Of a stretch of 64,000 bases of DNA, positions 28,616-37,161 are shown in pieces. Position numbers and translations under genes: made by a program. Origin of the DNA: an uncultured delta proteobacterium. GTDB lineage: Bacteria; Desulfobacterota; Syntrophia; Syntrophales; UBA8958. Below the pieces are notes generated by a model. It saw nothing but the letters and a program-made list of their open reading frames with translations, was not told the DNA's origin and made no database searches. Positions within the stretch are counted from its first letter, which is position 1. Each line of letters starts with the position of its first letter. The stretch covers positions 1-64,000 of the forward strand of contig CAISJV010000019.1 of assembly GCA_903885795.1 (NCBI GenBank), in the 5' to 3' direction.

Positions 28616-29272
28616 ATGAAAAAGATTTTTTTTGTCAAAAGGTCGGTTTTGCTTCTAAGCGCTCTCAGTCTGTGCCTGGTACTTGCTGCTCCGGTCTCCG
28701 GCGCGACGATTATCGACGAGTGGGGCATGGTTGTCACCCCGGCGGCGCCACAACTCAAGGAGGTAAAGTTGCCGGCGGAGGGGACAGCGCTGCTCCTGCT
28801 GGATTTCAACAAACAGGTCTGCAACAATGAGCAGCGTCCCCGGTGCGTCTCCTCCATCCCCGCCGTCAGCCGCCTTCTCGGCGAGGCAAGAAAAGCTAAT
28901 ATCCTGATTGTTTACAGCCATACGACGGGCTCTTCTCCCCAGGATATAGCTCCGGCTCTTGCGCCCCGTCCCGGTGACCAGATCGTTATCTCAGGACCGG
29001 ATAAATTCCTGGGGACGGATCTTGAGAAAATCCTGAAAGACCGAAATATCAAAACCGTGATCGTCACGGGGACGTCAGCGCACGGGGCCGTGATCTGCAC
29101 GGCCAGCGGGGCCGCACTGAGGGGCATCAAGGTGGTAATCCCTGTGGATGGTATCTCCGCAGATAGCCTCTACCCGGAACAGTATACCGTCTGGCATCTT
29201 CTCAACGCCCCTCGAGTCTCAACGATGTCAATGGTCACCAAAACCGACATGGTACGGATAGGGACAAAGTAA
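28616..29272 (+). CDS. Secreted isochorismatase-fold protein lacking the catalytic Cys
   Basis: A 218-residue protein with a clear Sec signal (basic MKKIFFVKR, hydrophobic core, cleavage near VSGA-TI at 30). The mature part has the cysteine-hydrolase (isochorismatase/nicotinamidase) fold: LLLLDFNKQV with the catalytic Asp (D63), Lys in GPDKFLGTDL (K130), and the cis-peptide loop TGTSAHGAVICTASGAALRG. In typical enzymes the nucleophile Cys stands where this protein has Ala158; a Cys occurs three residues later (C161). It may therefore act differently or only bind ligands. The ribosome site GAGAGGAAGG is good. It appears monocistronic. Confidence 0.82.
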   Translation: MKKIFFVKRSVLLLSALSLCLVLAAPVSGATIIDEWGMVVTPAAPQLKEVKLPAEGTALLLLDFNKQVCNNEQRPRCVSSIPAVSRLLGEARKANILIVYSHTTGSSPQDIAPALAPRPGDQIVISGPDKFLGTDLEKILKDRNIKTVIVTGTSAHGAVICTASGAALRGIKVVIPVDGISADSLYPEQYTVWHLLNAPRVSTMSMVTKTDMVRIGTK

Positions 29273-29844
29273 TCAGGATCAAGAATTGTGATGTGAGATT
29301 AACTAAAGCAGGCACCAGCGGGAGCCGGTAGTATCGGCGATCCGCTGGATGGACTGGTCAGATATCCGATCATATTAATTTTATTTGGGTATCCTGAATA
29401 TGTGATTTAGGAAGCTCAAAGTTTTCTTCTTCGAGGAGGCGGATCAGGATTGATATCAGCGCCATAATTGATTTCACGCGCTACGTGATTCTGGTGGAAG
29501 TTGGTTGCATAGCAGCTTTCAACCGGTAGTGATCAGGCAAGATGAATGAAAATGTCAAGGGTGGCCGTTATCGCTCACTTGATGATGGGGAAACCGCCTA
29601 TAAAAAAACCTTAAAATGCAGAAATAATATCTTGACTGGAATAAACAAGGAAGTTGTTCACACCCGCGCTTATACGAAAAATCACCCTTCATAAACATCC
29701 ACCTTTCTTTTGGAAATCAGCAACACTTTTTTAATAAAAACATGCATATAGCTGATGTTGCACTGTCCAACATATATGGAGATATCGCCTCGACACCCGG
29801 TATTGTGGACAGTCCAAAAAAGGATTCAGGTGCGGTCGGCCGGA
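29273..29844. other. 572-base region without a confident gene
   Basis: I see no RNA gene here. A 50-codon frame at 29542-29694 (+, MNENVKGGRY...) has only a weak ribosome site (CAGGCAAG). On the minus strand a short frame at about 29378-29488 (...LLEEENFELPKSHIQD) looks like a coding fragment but has no recognisable family. Base composition is AT-richer than flanking genes. This may be decayed coding sequence plus the 3' regions of the two convergent secreted-protein genes. Confidence 0.4.
29762..29813. repeat. Inverted repeat, 8 bp arms, between convergent genes
   Basis: ACTGTCCA (29762-29769) and TGGACAGT (29806-29813), followed by a short A-run (T-run on the minus strand lies outside). 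A smaller repeat, ATGTTG with CAACAT (29755-29773), overlaps it. A transcription-end structure for the chagasin-MliC gene is possible. Confidence 0.3.
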
Positions 29845-30486
29845 CTATTTCCCGGCTTGGACCGTTCCCTCGAAGATAACCTTATCCCCCTTGGAGTAGG
29901 TGCCCTTTCCCTGATGATCCCAGAATGTTTCGTAGGCATTGCTGTAGCGGGCTCCGGATGCTGAAATAGCCGCGGGTAATAAAACAGTTCGCCCGTCCGG
30001 CAGGATCACCTGCACCTGGTTGGTATTCGGGTCAAATGATGCTGTCAGTGTTGCGCCCTTGTCCGACAGGTAATGAACCGTGGTCAGCGGCTTTCTTTCC
30101 TTTGATGAATTCACATCCGCGGTTATCTCGAAGGTCTTTACAGGCGGCATATCCTTTTCCCAGGTTCTGAGATAGGCGAGAATCACCTTGGTGTATCCTT
30201 GACTGCGTGCTGAGAACCGGAAGGTGAATCTCCCCCCTGCTCCCGGCAGGGTCGAATCCCGCACATATTCCGGCTCCAATCCCGGCTCCAGAATGTCAAC
30301 GCGTATGGCAGCCAGCTTCCAGGTATAGCCGGTGGTAGGGTTTCCCGGCACCGTTACCTTGATCTGATCCCCTAGCTGCACTTTCACAAAGGCCCCGCTG
30401 TCCTTTTCAGTCAGCTCGATTGTCGCGGCAGCAGCCGGAAGAGCCGCAAGCAGAAATAGTCCCAGTAATCCCATCAGCACTCTCAT
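29845..30486 (-). CDS. Exported chagasin (I42) - MliC fusion, predicted dual inhibitor
   Basis: A 213-residue exported protein; signal peptide to about residue 21 (LLGLFLLAALPAAAA). Residues about 22-130 form a chagasin/I42 domain: the cysteine-protease-binding loop NPTTGYTW is exact, with further loops before and in GAGGRFTFRFSARSQG and LAYLRTWE. Residues about 135-213 resemble MliC/PliC lysozyme inhibitors: VHYLSDKGATLTASF, VILPDGRTVLLPAAISASGARYSN and ETFWDHQGKGTY, containing the SGARYS and fW..qG marks; the usual disulfide Cys residues are missing. Known chagasins block papain-like proteases and MliC blocks c-type lysozyme. The combination implies defence against host or predator hydrolases. 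The ribosome site AGGAGG is good. Confidence 0.82.
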   Translation of the reverse strand: MRVLMGLLGLFLLAALPAAAATIELTEKDSGAFVKVQLGDQIKVTVPGNPTTGYTWKLAAIRVDILEPGLEPEYVRDSTLPGAGGRFTFRFSARSQGYTKVILAYLRTWEKDMPPVKTFEITADVNSSKERKPLTTVHYLSDKGATLTASFDPNTNQVQVILPDGRTVLLPAAISASGARYSNAYETFWDHQGKGTYSKGDKVIFEGTVQAGK

Positions 30487-30610
30487 CTCACTCCTCCTAT
30501 ATTACCCGTTTTCTTTTCCTCGTATCAAATCAATTGATAAGAATTTGCTCCTAGATATGCCTATGTCACTATCTCTTTTTTTGCATGCACATCAAGTTCT
30601 TTCTGGACGG

Positions 30611-31042
30611 TCAATCGGTGACAGATGGCGAGCTCATCGTGATGGCATGGACAGGACACTCGCTTGCGCAGAAACCGCAACCGATGCACCGTTTGTCTTC
30701 CTTCAGGAAGGGATAGGCGTGAAGTTCCCTGACTAATAATACCGGCTCGGCAAAGGCCAGGCAGTTGACGGGACAGGTTTCTATGCAGATGCCGCAGGGC
30801 ATGCAGGTTTTCAAGTCAATTTGCGGTTTTTCCCAGGCATTTCGTTTGATCCGTTCACAAACAATTCCAAAAGAGTCCTTGACTGCCGTCACCGGGCAGA
30901 TCCTCCCACAAGCCCCGCAGTCGATGCAAAGCAGAGAATCGATCAGGTGGAGGTTTTTCTTCTCTCCCGTAATGGCGCCAACGGGACAGAGTTTAACACA
31001 GGCCCCGCAACCGTTGCATGTTTCAGTAATTCTGTAGGACAT
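30611..31042 (-). CDS. Polyferredoxin with four [4Fe-4S] clusters (AOR electron partner)
   Basis: A 143-residue soluble iron-sulfur protein with four CxxCxxCxxxCP motifs (beginning CNGCGAC, CIDCGAC, CMPCGIC and CIGCGFC), enough for four cubane clusters. It follows the aldehyde:ferredoxin oxidoreductase gene on the same strand after about 110 bases containing REP-like hairpins. I infer that it takes electrons from the AOR. The chosen start is ATG 31042 with AAAGAGG upstream; an in-frame extension (SSPFKGEVGGGW...) is only translated repeat DNA. No signal peptide. Confidence 0.9.
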   Translation of the reverse strand: MSYRITETCNGCGACVKLCPVGAITGEKKNLHLIDSLLCIDCGACGRICPVTAVKDSFGIVCERIKRNAWEKPQIDLKTCMPCGICIETCPVNCLAFAEPVLLVRELHAYPFLKEDKRCIGCGFCASECPVHAITMSSPSVTD

Positions 31043-31106
31043 ATCATAACCTCTTTGTGGTCCAGGGATAAAATACTGCTCTGTCAAATTGGCCCATCCA
31101 CCACCA

Positions 31107-31176
31107 ACCTCGCCCTTGAAGGGGGAGGAACGCAAATATTATCCCTCCCCTTCAGTGGGAGGGCCGGGATGGGGTT
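31107..31176. repeat. Pair of REP-like GC-rich hairpins between AOR and polyferredoxin genes
   Basis: Two imperfect palindromes: ACCTCGCCCTTGAAGGGGGA (31107-31126) and CCCTCCCCTTCAGTGGGAGG (31143-31162), plus GGGATGGGGT. They are of the same type as at 1369-1393. The second provides the last codons and the stop of the AOR gene. They may stabilise the upstream mRNA or reduce read-through into the ferredoxin gene. Confidence 0.55.
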
Positions 31177-33101
31177 ACCTCCCCGTCCGGATGACCGGTC
31201 TTGGGATCCCAACCGCATTGACGCCAGTAATCGCTCCTCATCTTTTCGATATCCATGGTCCGGCCCTTGTTGGCCCCCCGGTTCTGGGGCGGCCTTCCGA
31301 CCACACGATCCACGACCTGGAAGGAGCGAGGCTCAACACCGTGTTTGATATTGAAGCTTTGTTTCAGGGTCTGAATAGCGGCGCCGATGGCCATATATTC
31401 CTCCGGCGTCCTGCGCCAGCCCGTTGCGGCGTTGAGCCACGCAAAGGCGGGAATCCGCGCTGCCCCGAGGAAGAGGCCGAACATGCATAACCCCGCCCCG
31501 TTGGCAACATTCATAAACCTGCTGCACGCCGCCGCCATGACGGCTTTTTCTTCGTCGGCAACGTACTTCCGGTCCTTATGGTAAAACAGAGGCGGTCGCG
31601 GCAGGCCACTGACCCGCTTCCAAAGCTGGAACATCTCGTAATAGAGCTGGGCCCCGATGGTATGGCGGCCAGGCGCGGCTTCCACGTAATAATGGACATT
31701 GAAGCCCGGATCATTGCGTCCGTCATGCATGGGCAGTTCCTGACCCCCGGCGTGCACGGCATAAGATTCGGCTCCCTTGCCGATTTTCCTGGCTGCAGCC
31801 AGGGAACCATCAGCGAGAAGGTCCCCGACACCCTCACGCTTGATCATTTTCTCGACCAGGGTAATCATGGCCGCGGCATTCCCCCAGGTCAGATCGAGAC
31901 CGTCCAGGTCTTCCCTGGTAAGGATTCCCTGCTCATAACATTCCATGGCAAAGGCAATGGTTCCGCCAGCGGAGATCGTATCCATCCCCGCCCGGTTGAG
32001 CATTTCATTCATGGTAAAGATGCTCTCCAGATCGCCGTTCATACAGAGGCCGCCCAGAGCCAGGACTGACTCATATTCAGGCTTGTGGACATCTCCGTAG
32101 GGACCCTTCGTAACGCAGACGCCGCCGCAGCCCAAGGGACAGGAGTAGCAGTGATATTTGACCTTTTCCCGGGACTTGAAGGCGTCGGGATTGACGGATA
32201 GAGACTTCCTTATTCCCCAGTCCCGATTGCTCCCCTTCCAGTTCATGACGGGAGCGTCCCCTATCTCGACGGACATCTGATTCATGCTCACTGTCCCCCA
32301 CTTCTTCAGCAGGATCTTGTAAACCATCCCCTCCATGGCCATCTGGGTAGGCAGGATGCGCATGATGGTTCCCACATAGGCTGCCATCGGACCGGAAATA
32401 AAAGGGGGCTGAAGCTGGACCCACTTATTGCATTGCCGGCTCAGGCGCTGGACCTCCGCACGCTGATAAACGGGAATACGTTTCTTGCCGTTGAGAACCA
32501 TGGCCTTGAGGCGCTTGGAACCCATGACTGCCCCCAGACCGGAGCGGGCGGCAATCCGCCCCCGATCATTGCAGATCCCGGAGATCAGGGAAAGGTTTTC
32601 TCCCGCCGGACCGATAACGGCTACCCGGGCGTGCCCCCCGGACTCCGCAATGAGGTATTCCTCCGTTTCCGCTGTGTCCTTTCCCCAGAGATGGCCGGCG
32701 TCTTTGAGTTCCGGCCGGCCATGATCGATAAGAAGATACACGGGTTTTTCGCTGACACCGGTGAAGAAGATCCCGTCAAAACCGCAGCGTTTGATGGCCG
32801 GCGAGAGAGTCCCGCCGCAATTGGCGTCACCCCAGCCTCCCGTGAGCGGAGATTTCCCTGCGACCATCCAGCGACCGGTGAAGAGGGACCCCGTCCCGGT
32901 CAGGAGCCCAGAGACAAAGGCGAGGATATTTTCCGGTCCCAGGGGATCGGCCCCGGTGGGGATACGTTCAGAAAGCAACCAAGCCGCCAGCCCTGTCCCG
33001 GAGAGGTATTTCTCATAGATTTCAGCGGGAATCGCTTCTTCCCGAAACTCATTAACCGTCAGATCCACCCACAGGATCTTGCCCATGTACCCTCCGTTCA
33101 T
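31152..33101 (-). CDS. Aldehyde:ferredoxin oxidoreductase family (tungsten) enzyme
   Basis: A 649-residue AOR-family protein that oxidises an aldehyde (or reduces an acid) at a tungsten-bispterin with one [4Fe-4S] cluster. Family marks: GGYMGKILWVDLT at the start, GGWGDANCGG and FDGIFFTG, VAVIGPAGENLSLISGI, RSGLGAVMGSKRLKA, the cluster motif CYSCPLGC, and a later Cys in NGAGLCMFG as the probable fourth ligand. ATG 33101 is chosen for its AGGGAGG site. It begins 10 bases after the Fe-ADH gene and precedes a polyferredoxin, implying alcohol-aldehyde-acid conversion linked to ferredoxin. Its last residues (SRPSH and stop) derive from a REP-like repeat. The substrate is unknown. Confidence 0.92.
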   Translation of the reverse strand: MNGGYMGKILWVDLTVNEFREEAIPAEIYEKYLSGTGLAAWLLSERIPTGADPLGPENILAFVSGLLTGTGSLFTGRWMVAGKSPLTGGWGDANCGGTLSPAIKRCGFDGIFFTGVSEKPVYLLIDHGRPELKDAGHLWGKDTAETEEYLIAESGGHARVAVIGPAGENLSLISGICNDRGRIAARSGLGAVMGSKRLKAMVLNGKKRIPVYQRAEVQRLSRQCNKWVQLQPPFISGPMAAYVGTIMRILPTQMAMEGMVYKILLKKWGTVSMNQMSVEIGDAPVMNWKGSNRDWGIRKSLSVNPDAFKSREKVKYHCYSCPLGCGGVCVTKGPYGDVHKPEYESVLALGGLCMNGDLESIFTMNEMLNRAGMDTISAGGTIAFAMECYEQGILTREDLDGLDLTWGNAAAMITLVEKMIKREGVGDLLADGSLAAARKIGKGAESYAVHAGGQELPMHDGRNDPGFNVHYYVEAAPGRHTIGAQLYYEMFQLWKRVSGLPRPPLFYHKDRKYVADEEKAVMAAACSRFMNVANGAGLCMFGLFLGAARIPAFAWLNAATGWRRTPEEYMAIGAAIQTLKQSFNIKHGVEPRSFQVVDRVVGRPPQNRGANKGRTMDIEKMRSDYWRQCGWDPKTGHPDGEVTPSRPSH

Positions 33102-33111
33102 AAATGCCTCC

Positions 33112-34356
33112 CTATTCTCTGATGCGACCGGAATCGAGGGCAACCCCTTCCCAGGCCGCCTCCAGGACCATCAAAAAGTCATCGTAGTCCAGTTCTTCCG
33201 GGTTGTAGAAGATTGATCCGTCGCCGAGGGCAGTCCGGGCGATATCCGGCAATCTTTCTCTGGGCACGGCGGGCTTCCCTTCGCGATCCGAAACTTCCTT
33301 GAAATAGCGTGCATGCCTCCCCCCCGATGCGTCATGGAGATCCTGATTCATCTGGCGGACATAGGCAATAACCCGGTCCGTCCGCTGCTCTTTAGGGGTT
33401 CTGGCAAAAACATCGGAGCCTCCCATGGGGAAAAAAAGTTCCCCCATTATAGCCTCCCGTTTATGGCGGTTATACTCCAGCCCATAGGGCAAAAGTATGG
33501 CCATACAAACCCCGTGGGGAACCCCGCAGACCGAACCAGTGGCGTGCCCCAGGGTATGGACCATGCCCACCATGGAGTTGGAAAAGGCCATGCCGGCCAG
33601 GGCGGCGGCGTTGGCCATCGCCAGGCGGGCCTCGCGATCAGAGGGGTTCCTGGTAGCCTTGACGAGGTTCCCGCTGATCAACCGGATCGCCGCAAGGGCC
33701 GTTGCATCGCTCAGGGGGTTTTTGCTCAAACCGTAGTAGGCTTCGACGGCATGAGTCATGGCATCCATACCCGTGGCGGCCGTGATGGCCGCCGGCAGGC
33801 TCAGTGTCATGCGGGAATCGAGAATCGATACGTCAGGAAGGAGAAAATAGCTTACAAAGGCCATTTTCAGATGCCGTTCATGATCCTTGACCACGGCCAC
33901 GAGGGTGACCTCCGATCCGGTTCCCGCCGTGGTCGGAATGGCAACGAGGGGCTTCAATGGCCGCTTCAGGGCCCCGGCGCCGCTGAATTTCATGAGATCA
34001 TCTGCCCCCTCGGAAACGACGATGTTGATCCCCTTGGCCGTATCCATAACGGACCCCCCGCCCACGGCAATTAGTGCGTCGCAGCCCTTTTCCCGGTAAA
34101 GGGCAGCCAGGCGATTGACAACGCGCAGATCCGAATCGGGAGGGACGTCATCGGCGACAGCCCCGATGACCAGTTGGTCCTTGACGGCCCCCAGCACAAT
34201 ATCGACCAGACCCGCCCCGGCGACGCCTTTGTCCGTTACAATCATCGGTCGACAGGCATGGAGGTCTTGAAGAATTCCCGGAATCTTCTCCAGGGCGTCG
34301 TGGCCGGCGATGACTTTCACACTACAGTGGTATTCATAATATCCAGGAAGGTCCAT
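33112..34356 (-). CDS. Iron-containing (group III) alcohol dehydrogenase
   Basis: A 414-residue NAD(P)-dependent dehydrogenase. The nucleotide loop GGGSVMDTAKG and the TTAGTGSEVT segment are canonical. All four metal ligands are present: D198 and H202 in GMDAMTHAVEAY, H267 in GMVHTLGH and H281 in VPHG. The C-terminal part carries a longer tail than usual. It follows a paralogue lacking these ligands (15-base gap) and precedes the AOR gene (10-base gap), so alcohol and aldehyde oxidation are probably coupled. Ribosome site AAGGAGT. The alcohol is unknown. Confidence 0.92.
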   Translation of the reverse strand: MDLPGYYEYHCSVKVIAGHDALEKIPGILQDLHACRPMIVTDKGVAGAGLVDIVLGAVKDQLVIGAVADDVPPDSDLRVVNRLAALYREKGCDALIAVGGGSVMDTAKGINIVVSEGADDLMKFSGAGALKRPLKPLVAIPTTAGTGSEVTLVAVVKDHERHLKMAFVSYFLLPDVSILDSRMTLSLPAAITAATGMDAMTHAVEAYYGLSKNPLSDATALAAIRLISGNLVKATRNPSDREARLAMANAAALAGMAFSNSMVGMVHTLGHATGSVCGVPHGVCMAILLPYGLEYNRHKREAIMGELFFPMGGSDVFARTPKEQRTDRVIAYVRQMNQDLHDASGGRHARYFKEVSDREGKPAVPRERLPDIARTALGDGSIFYNPEELDYDDFLMVLEAAWEGVALDSGRIRE

Positions 34357-34371
34357 ACCATTACTCCTTCG

Positions 34372-35541
34372 CTAAAATCTTGTTTCCCATGCCTTCTCCA
34401 TAATGTCGCGGATATCCTGGGGGCCGTATCCGCCCCTTACCCCGGCGGTGCCCAGCGGTGGGATGAGGCTCTCCAGGTCCTCCCTTTTAATGCCCACATC
34501 CCTGATGCTTCTTGGAAAATCCGCAACCAGGACCTGGATCTCCAGTAATATTTCCACGATCCGGTCAACAGCCTTTCTGGGGCTTGCCTCCGCCATTGTT
34601 CCGGCAAAGGCTTCCGGACCCCCGATGAAAAGATATAAATCGTTCCTCACGATTGTTTCTTTTTTCATCTCCAGGAGCAGGAAGTGGGGAAGAAGCAATC
34701 CCATGATCAAACCCGGGTTGGTCCGACAGCTTCGGGACATGGCCATCCCCGACTCGTACACCATTCCCGGGGCAAGATTGTCAAAGACGGTCTGGGCAAA
34801 AAACGCCGCGTTGGCCAGGGCAAGTCTCCCCTGCCGGTCGGAAGGATTCCTCAGGACGTTAATAATATTCTCCATGATGAACCTGGCCGCTCCATAGGCG
34901 TAGGCGTCCGTAAGGGGGTTCCGCGCGGGATGGAGACAGGCCTCGACGGCCTGGGTCATGCTCATCAGGGCCGTGGCCGCCAGGGTCTTACGCTCTTCCT
35001 CCGGAACGGTACGGGAATCGATAATCATCAGATTCGGGATCAGGGCGGGAGAAGTCAGGGAGACGGGACCGAGGGAGGCATAGCGGGTCATTTCGCAACC
35101 GGAGAGATCAAGGTTCAGAATGGCCACCAGGGGTCGCAGCTTCTTCGTCAAAGGATTACGGTCAGCCAGGCTTTCCAGGTCTTCCGGACGGCCGGAGACG
35201 GCAACATTAAGGGCCTTGGCAGTATCCATCACCGGCCCGCCGCCGAGAGCGATTATCGCATCGTAGCCATTGTCCCGGTAAAGACCGTATAATTCGCGGA
35301 CAAGCTTCAGGTCCGGTTGGGCAGGGATGCCGGCAAAGACGCCGATGGTAAGATTTGAATCGGCAAACGCCGACGCCACGACCTTTTCCATCCCCCGTGC
35401 GGACAGTCCCGGGGTGGTTAGAATGAGGGGTTTGACGGCGTTCATGCCGTCCAACTCCACCGGCAGATTCTCCAGGGCCTTGTTTCCCGAGAGGATCTTG
35501 GTGGGGCTATAAAATGCGTACGCGCTTTGCGGTTGCAACAC
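34372..35541 (-). CDS. Fe-ADH-fold protein lacking all metal ligands (likely non-catalytic paralogue)
   Basis: A 389-residue protein with the iron-alcohol-dehydrogenase fold: the N-terminal Rossmann-like half has ALGGGPVMDTAKALNVAVSG, close to its neighbour. In the metal site each ligand is replaced: Asp by Met193 and His by Gln197 (ALMSMTQAVEA), His by Tyr262 (GMVYESGM) and the PHG His by Pro276. The TTAGTGSE strand is also altered (NLDLSGCE). It cannot bind Fe or Zn in the usual way. It may be a regulatory or structural partner of the canonical enzyme encoded next, or use another chemistry. It starts with GTG after AAAAGGAGGG. Confidence 0.85.
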   Translation of the reverse strand: MLQPQSAYAFYSPTKILSGNKALENLPVELDGMNAVKPLILTTPGLSARGMEKVVASAFADSNLTIGVFAGIPAQPDLKLVRELYGLYRDNGYDAIIALGGGPVMDTAKALNVAVSGRPEDLESLADRNPLTKKLRPLVAILNLDLSGCEMTRYASLGPVSLTSPALIPNLMIIDSRTVPEEERKTLAATALMSMTQAVEACLHPARNPLTDAYAYGAARFIMENIINVLRNPSDRQGRLALANAAFFAQTVFDNLAPGMVYESGMAMSRSCRTNPGLIMGLLLPHFLLLEMKKETIVRNDLYLFIGGPEAFAGTMAEASPRKAVDRIVEILLEIQVLVADFPRSIRDVGIKREDLESLIPPLGTAGVRGGYGPQDIRDIMEKAWETRF

Positions 35542-35553
35542 GGTTCCCTCCTT

Positions 35554-36084
35554 TTACAATCCTAAGACGGCGCCGGCATATATCCGGATCCGGTTCCGGA
35601 CCTTCTCTCCGAAAGACCAGTCGGGATAACGCTTGACGGCGAGCTTTGCGATCAGCTTGGGCAGGAGATACACCTCCACAATGTCAAGGACGCGGACGAT
35701 AGCGCAGGCCGCGGGGACTTCACCATCGACGATGAGACGGTTCCGCGCCGTGGCCAGAGCGGTGCTCTCCTGAAAAGTGAACATCAAAATGGCCCCTTCC
35801 AGATTCTTTACCTTCATCTTGAGATCGATCTTTTGTCCTTCCGTGTTCCAGCCACGATACTTTACAAGACCTTGGGCATCCTTCCCGACAATCATTGTCG
35901 GCCCCTGGGGCATCACTCCCAGGGAAAAAGTGAATCCCGGCGCCAAACCGTCAAATTCCGCCTTGACTACCCCATCAACCCTGGCCGCAGCCTCAATGGC
36001 CCGGCCTACGAACCACAGCATCAGGGCAACGTAGGCCCGCTTAAAGGGCTTACTTCCTGACTGTATCTCTTTGTAACTATTCAT
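35554..36084 (-). CDS. Conserved protein of unknown function, possibly SCP2-like
   Basis: A 176-residue basic protein between truA and the Fe-ADH genes, with gaps of 5 and 12 bases, so it is an operon member. Central residues (GFTFSLGVMPQGPTMIVG, KIDLKMKVKNLEGAILMFTF, TARNRLIVDGEV) suggest a beta-sheet lipid- or sterol-carrier (SCP2-like) layout. There is a hydrophobic helix at about 125-150 (AIVRVLDIVEVYLLPKLIAK) and a basic tail. No signal peptide and no catalytic motif. The SCP2 comparison is a guess from pattern, not an established match. Confidence 0.65.
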   Translation of the reverse strand: MNSYKEIQSGSKPFKRAYVALMLWFVGRAIEAAARVDGVVKAEFDGLAPGFTFSLGVMPQGPTMIVGKDAQGLVKYRGWNTEGQKIDLKMKVKNLEGAILMFTFQESTALATARNRLIVDGEVPAACAIVRVLDIVEVYLLPKLIAKLAVKRYPDWSFGEKVRNRIRIYAGAVLGL

Positions 36085-36089
36085 TTATA

Positions 36090-36926
36090 TTACCCTCCAC
36101 GAGCAACTCGCGATTTTGTCGTATTAGAAATATTACCCAGGAGCGGCAATGGCAGATGAAACCTTTCCTCAGAATCTCCCTTATAGAACACCTGCGCCAG
36201 GAACAGGCCCGAAGGCGGAGCCGTAAGCCTGGCAGGCGCCTCGGAACGGGAGGTCAGCATGACCTCCACATCTCCCTTCGTCATGTTTCCCCTGCCGACT
36301 TCAACTAGGACACCCACCATACGCCGTACCATTTTCCAGAGAAAATGAGAGCCTGCCATCCGGAAGACGATCAGGTCGCCTGCCTCTTCAATGCTTATGG
36401 AGTCAATCAAAACTTTTGTCGAGGCATTCCGTTCCAGGCGCCGGTCGGCAAAGGAAGCAAAATCATGAAAACCATGGAACAATTGGCAGGCTTCTCTCAT
36501 TTTTTCGGCATTCAGGGCGTCTTTCACCCACCAGACATAACGCTTGCCGAAGGCGGTCCGGACCCGGGAAAGGACATAGACATAGACCCGCGCCACGGCG
36601 TCATGGCGGGCATGAAAATCGGCAGCGGCCTGCTCCACCTTGAGGATGTTGATACCGGCGGGCAGCAGATCATTTAATCCCTCTCTGATTTTTCGGGGCT
36701 GCCGCACACTCTTTACGGTAAAATGCGCTACCTGACCCAGTGCATGGACACCGGCGTCTGTTCGTCCCGCCCCCTGGATATCAACTTCCTGGCCGAAGAA
36801 ATCGACCGCAGCCTGAATCAGCGTCCCTTGCACAGACCGGGCGTTCTGCTGGGTCTGCCACCCACGGTAGCCTGTGCCGTCATATTCCAAAGTCACTTTG
36901 TATTTAATCGATGGCGCTATCGCCAT
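36090..36926 (-). CDS. truA: tRNA pseudouridine(38-40) synthase TruA
   Basis: Isomerises uridine at positions 38-40 of the tRNA anticodon arm. The catalytic Asp motif GAGRTDAGVHA is intact at about residue 53-63; EYDGTGYRGWQTQ, the HFLWKMVRRMVGVLVEVG block and APPSGLFLAQVFY are family marks. The length of 278 is slightly longer than usual owing to a basic C-terminal tail. A strong ribosome site (AGGAGAGG) precedes the ATG. It is the first gene of the minus-strand unit that continues into the Fe-ADH, AOR and polyferredoxin genes. Confidence 0.95.
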   Translation of the reverse strand: MAIAPSIKYKVTLEYDGTGYRGWQTQQNARSVQGTLIQAAVDFFGQEVDIQGAGRTDAGVHALGQVAHFTVKSVRQPRKIREGLNDLLPAGINILKVEQAAADFHARHDAVARVYVYVLSRVRTAFGKRYVWWVKDALNAEKMREACQLFHGFHDFASFADRRLERNASTKVLIDSISIEEAGDLIVFRMAGSHFLWKMVRRMVGVLVEVGRGNMTKGDVEVMLTSRSEAPARLTAPPSGLFLAQVFYKGDSEERFHLPLPLLGNISNTTKSRVARGG

Positions 36927-37161
36927 ATCAAACCTCTCCTGGTCTTATCGTAATGGCTCCTAATATCTTCCGGAAAAATGTTTTATCGTGTTTATCTTAC
37001 ACATTTTATTTATAGAATCAAGTAGGCTTTATTCTCCATGGGTTCCTTTTTCATTGACACAAAAGGCCGTCCATCGTAGGAACCATAATACCAAAGCGCG
37101 TTTTTCGTCAGTATCAGCTTCACAACACCGAACCATCATACCGCACTGAAAGGAGTATCCC

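Noticed and set aside
31043-31135. 31-residue upstream extension of the polyferredoxin
   Set aside because: It is translated REP-like repeat DNA, and a good ribosome site serves the ATG at 31042.
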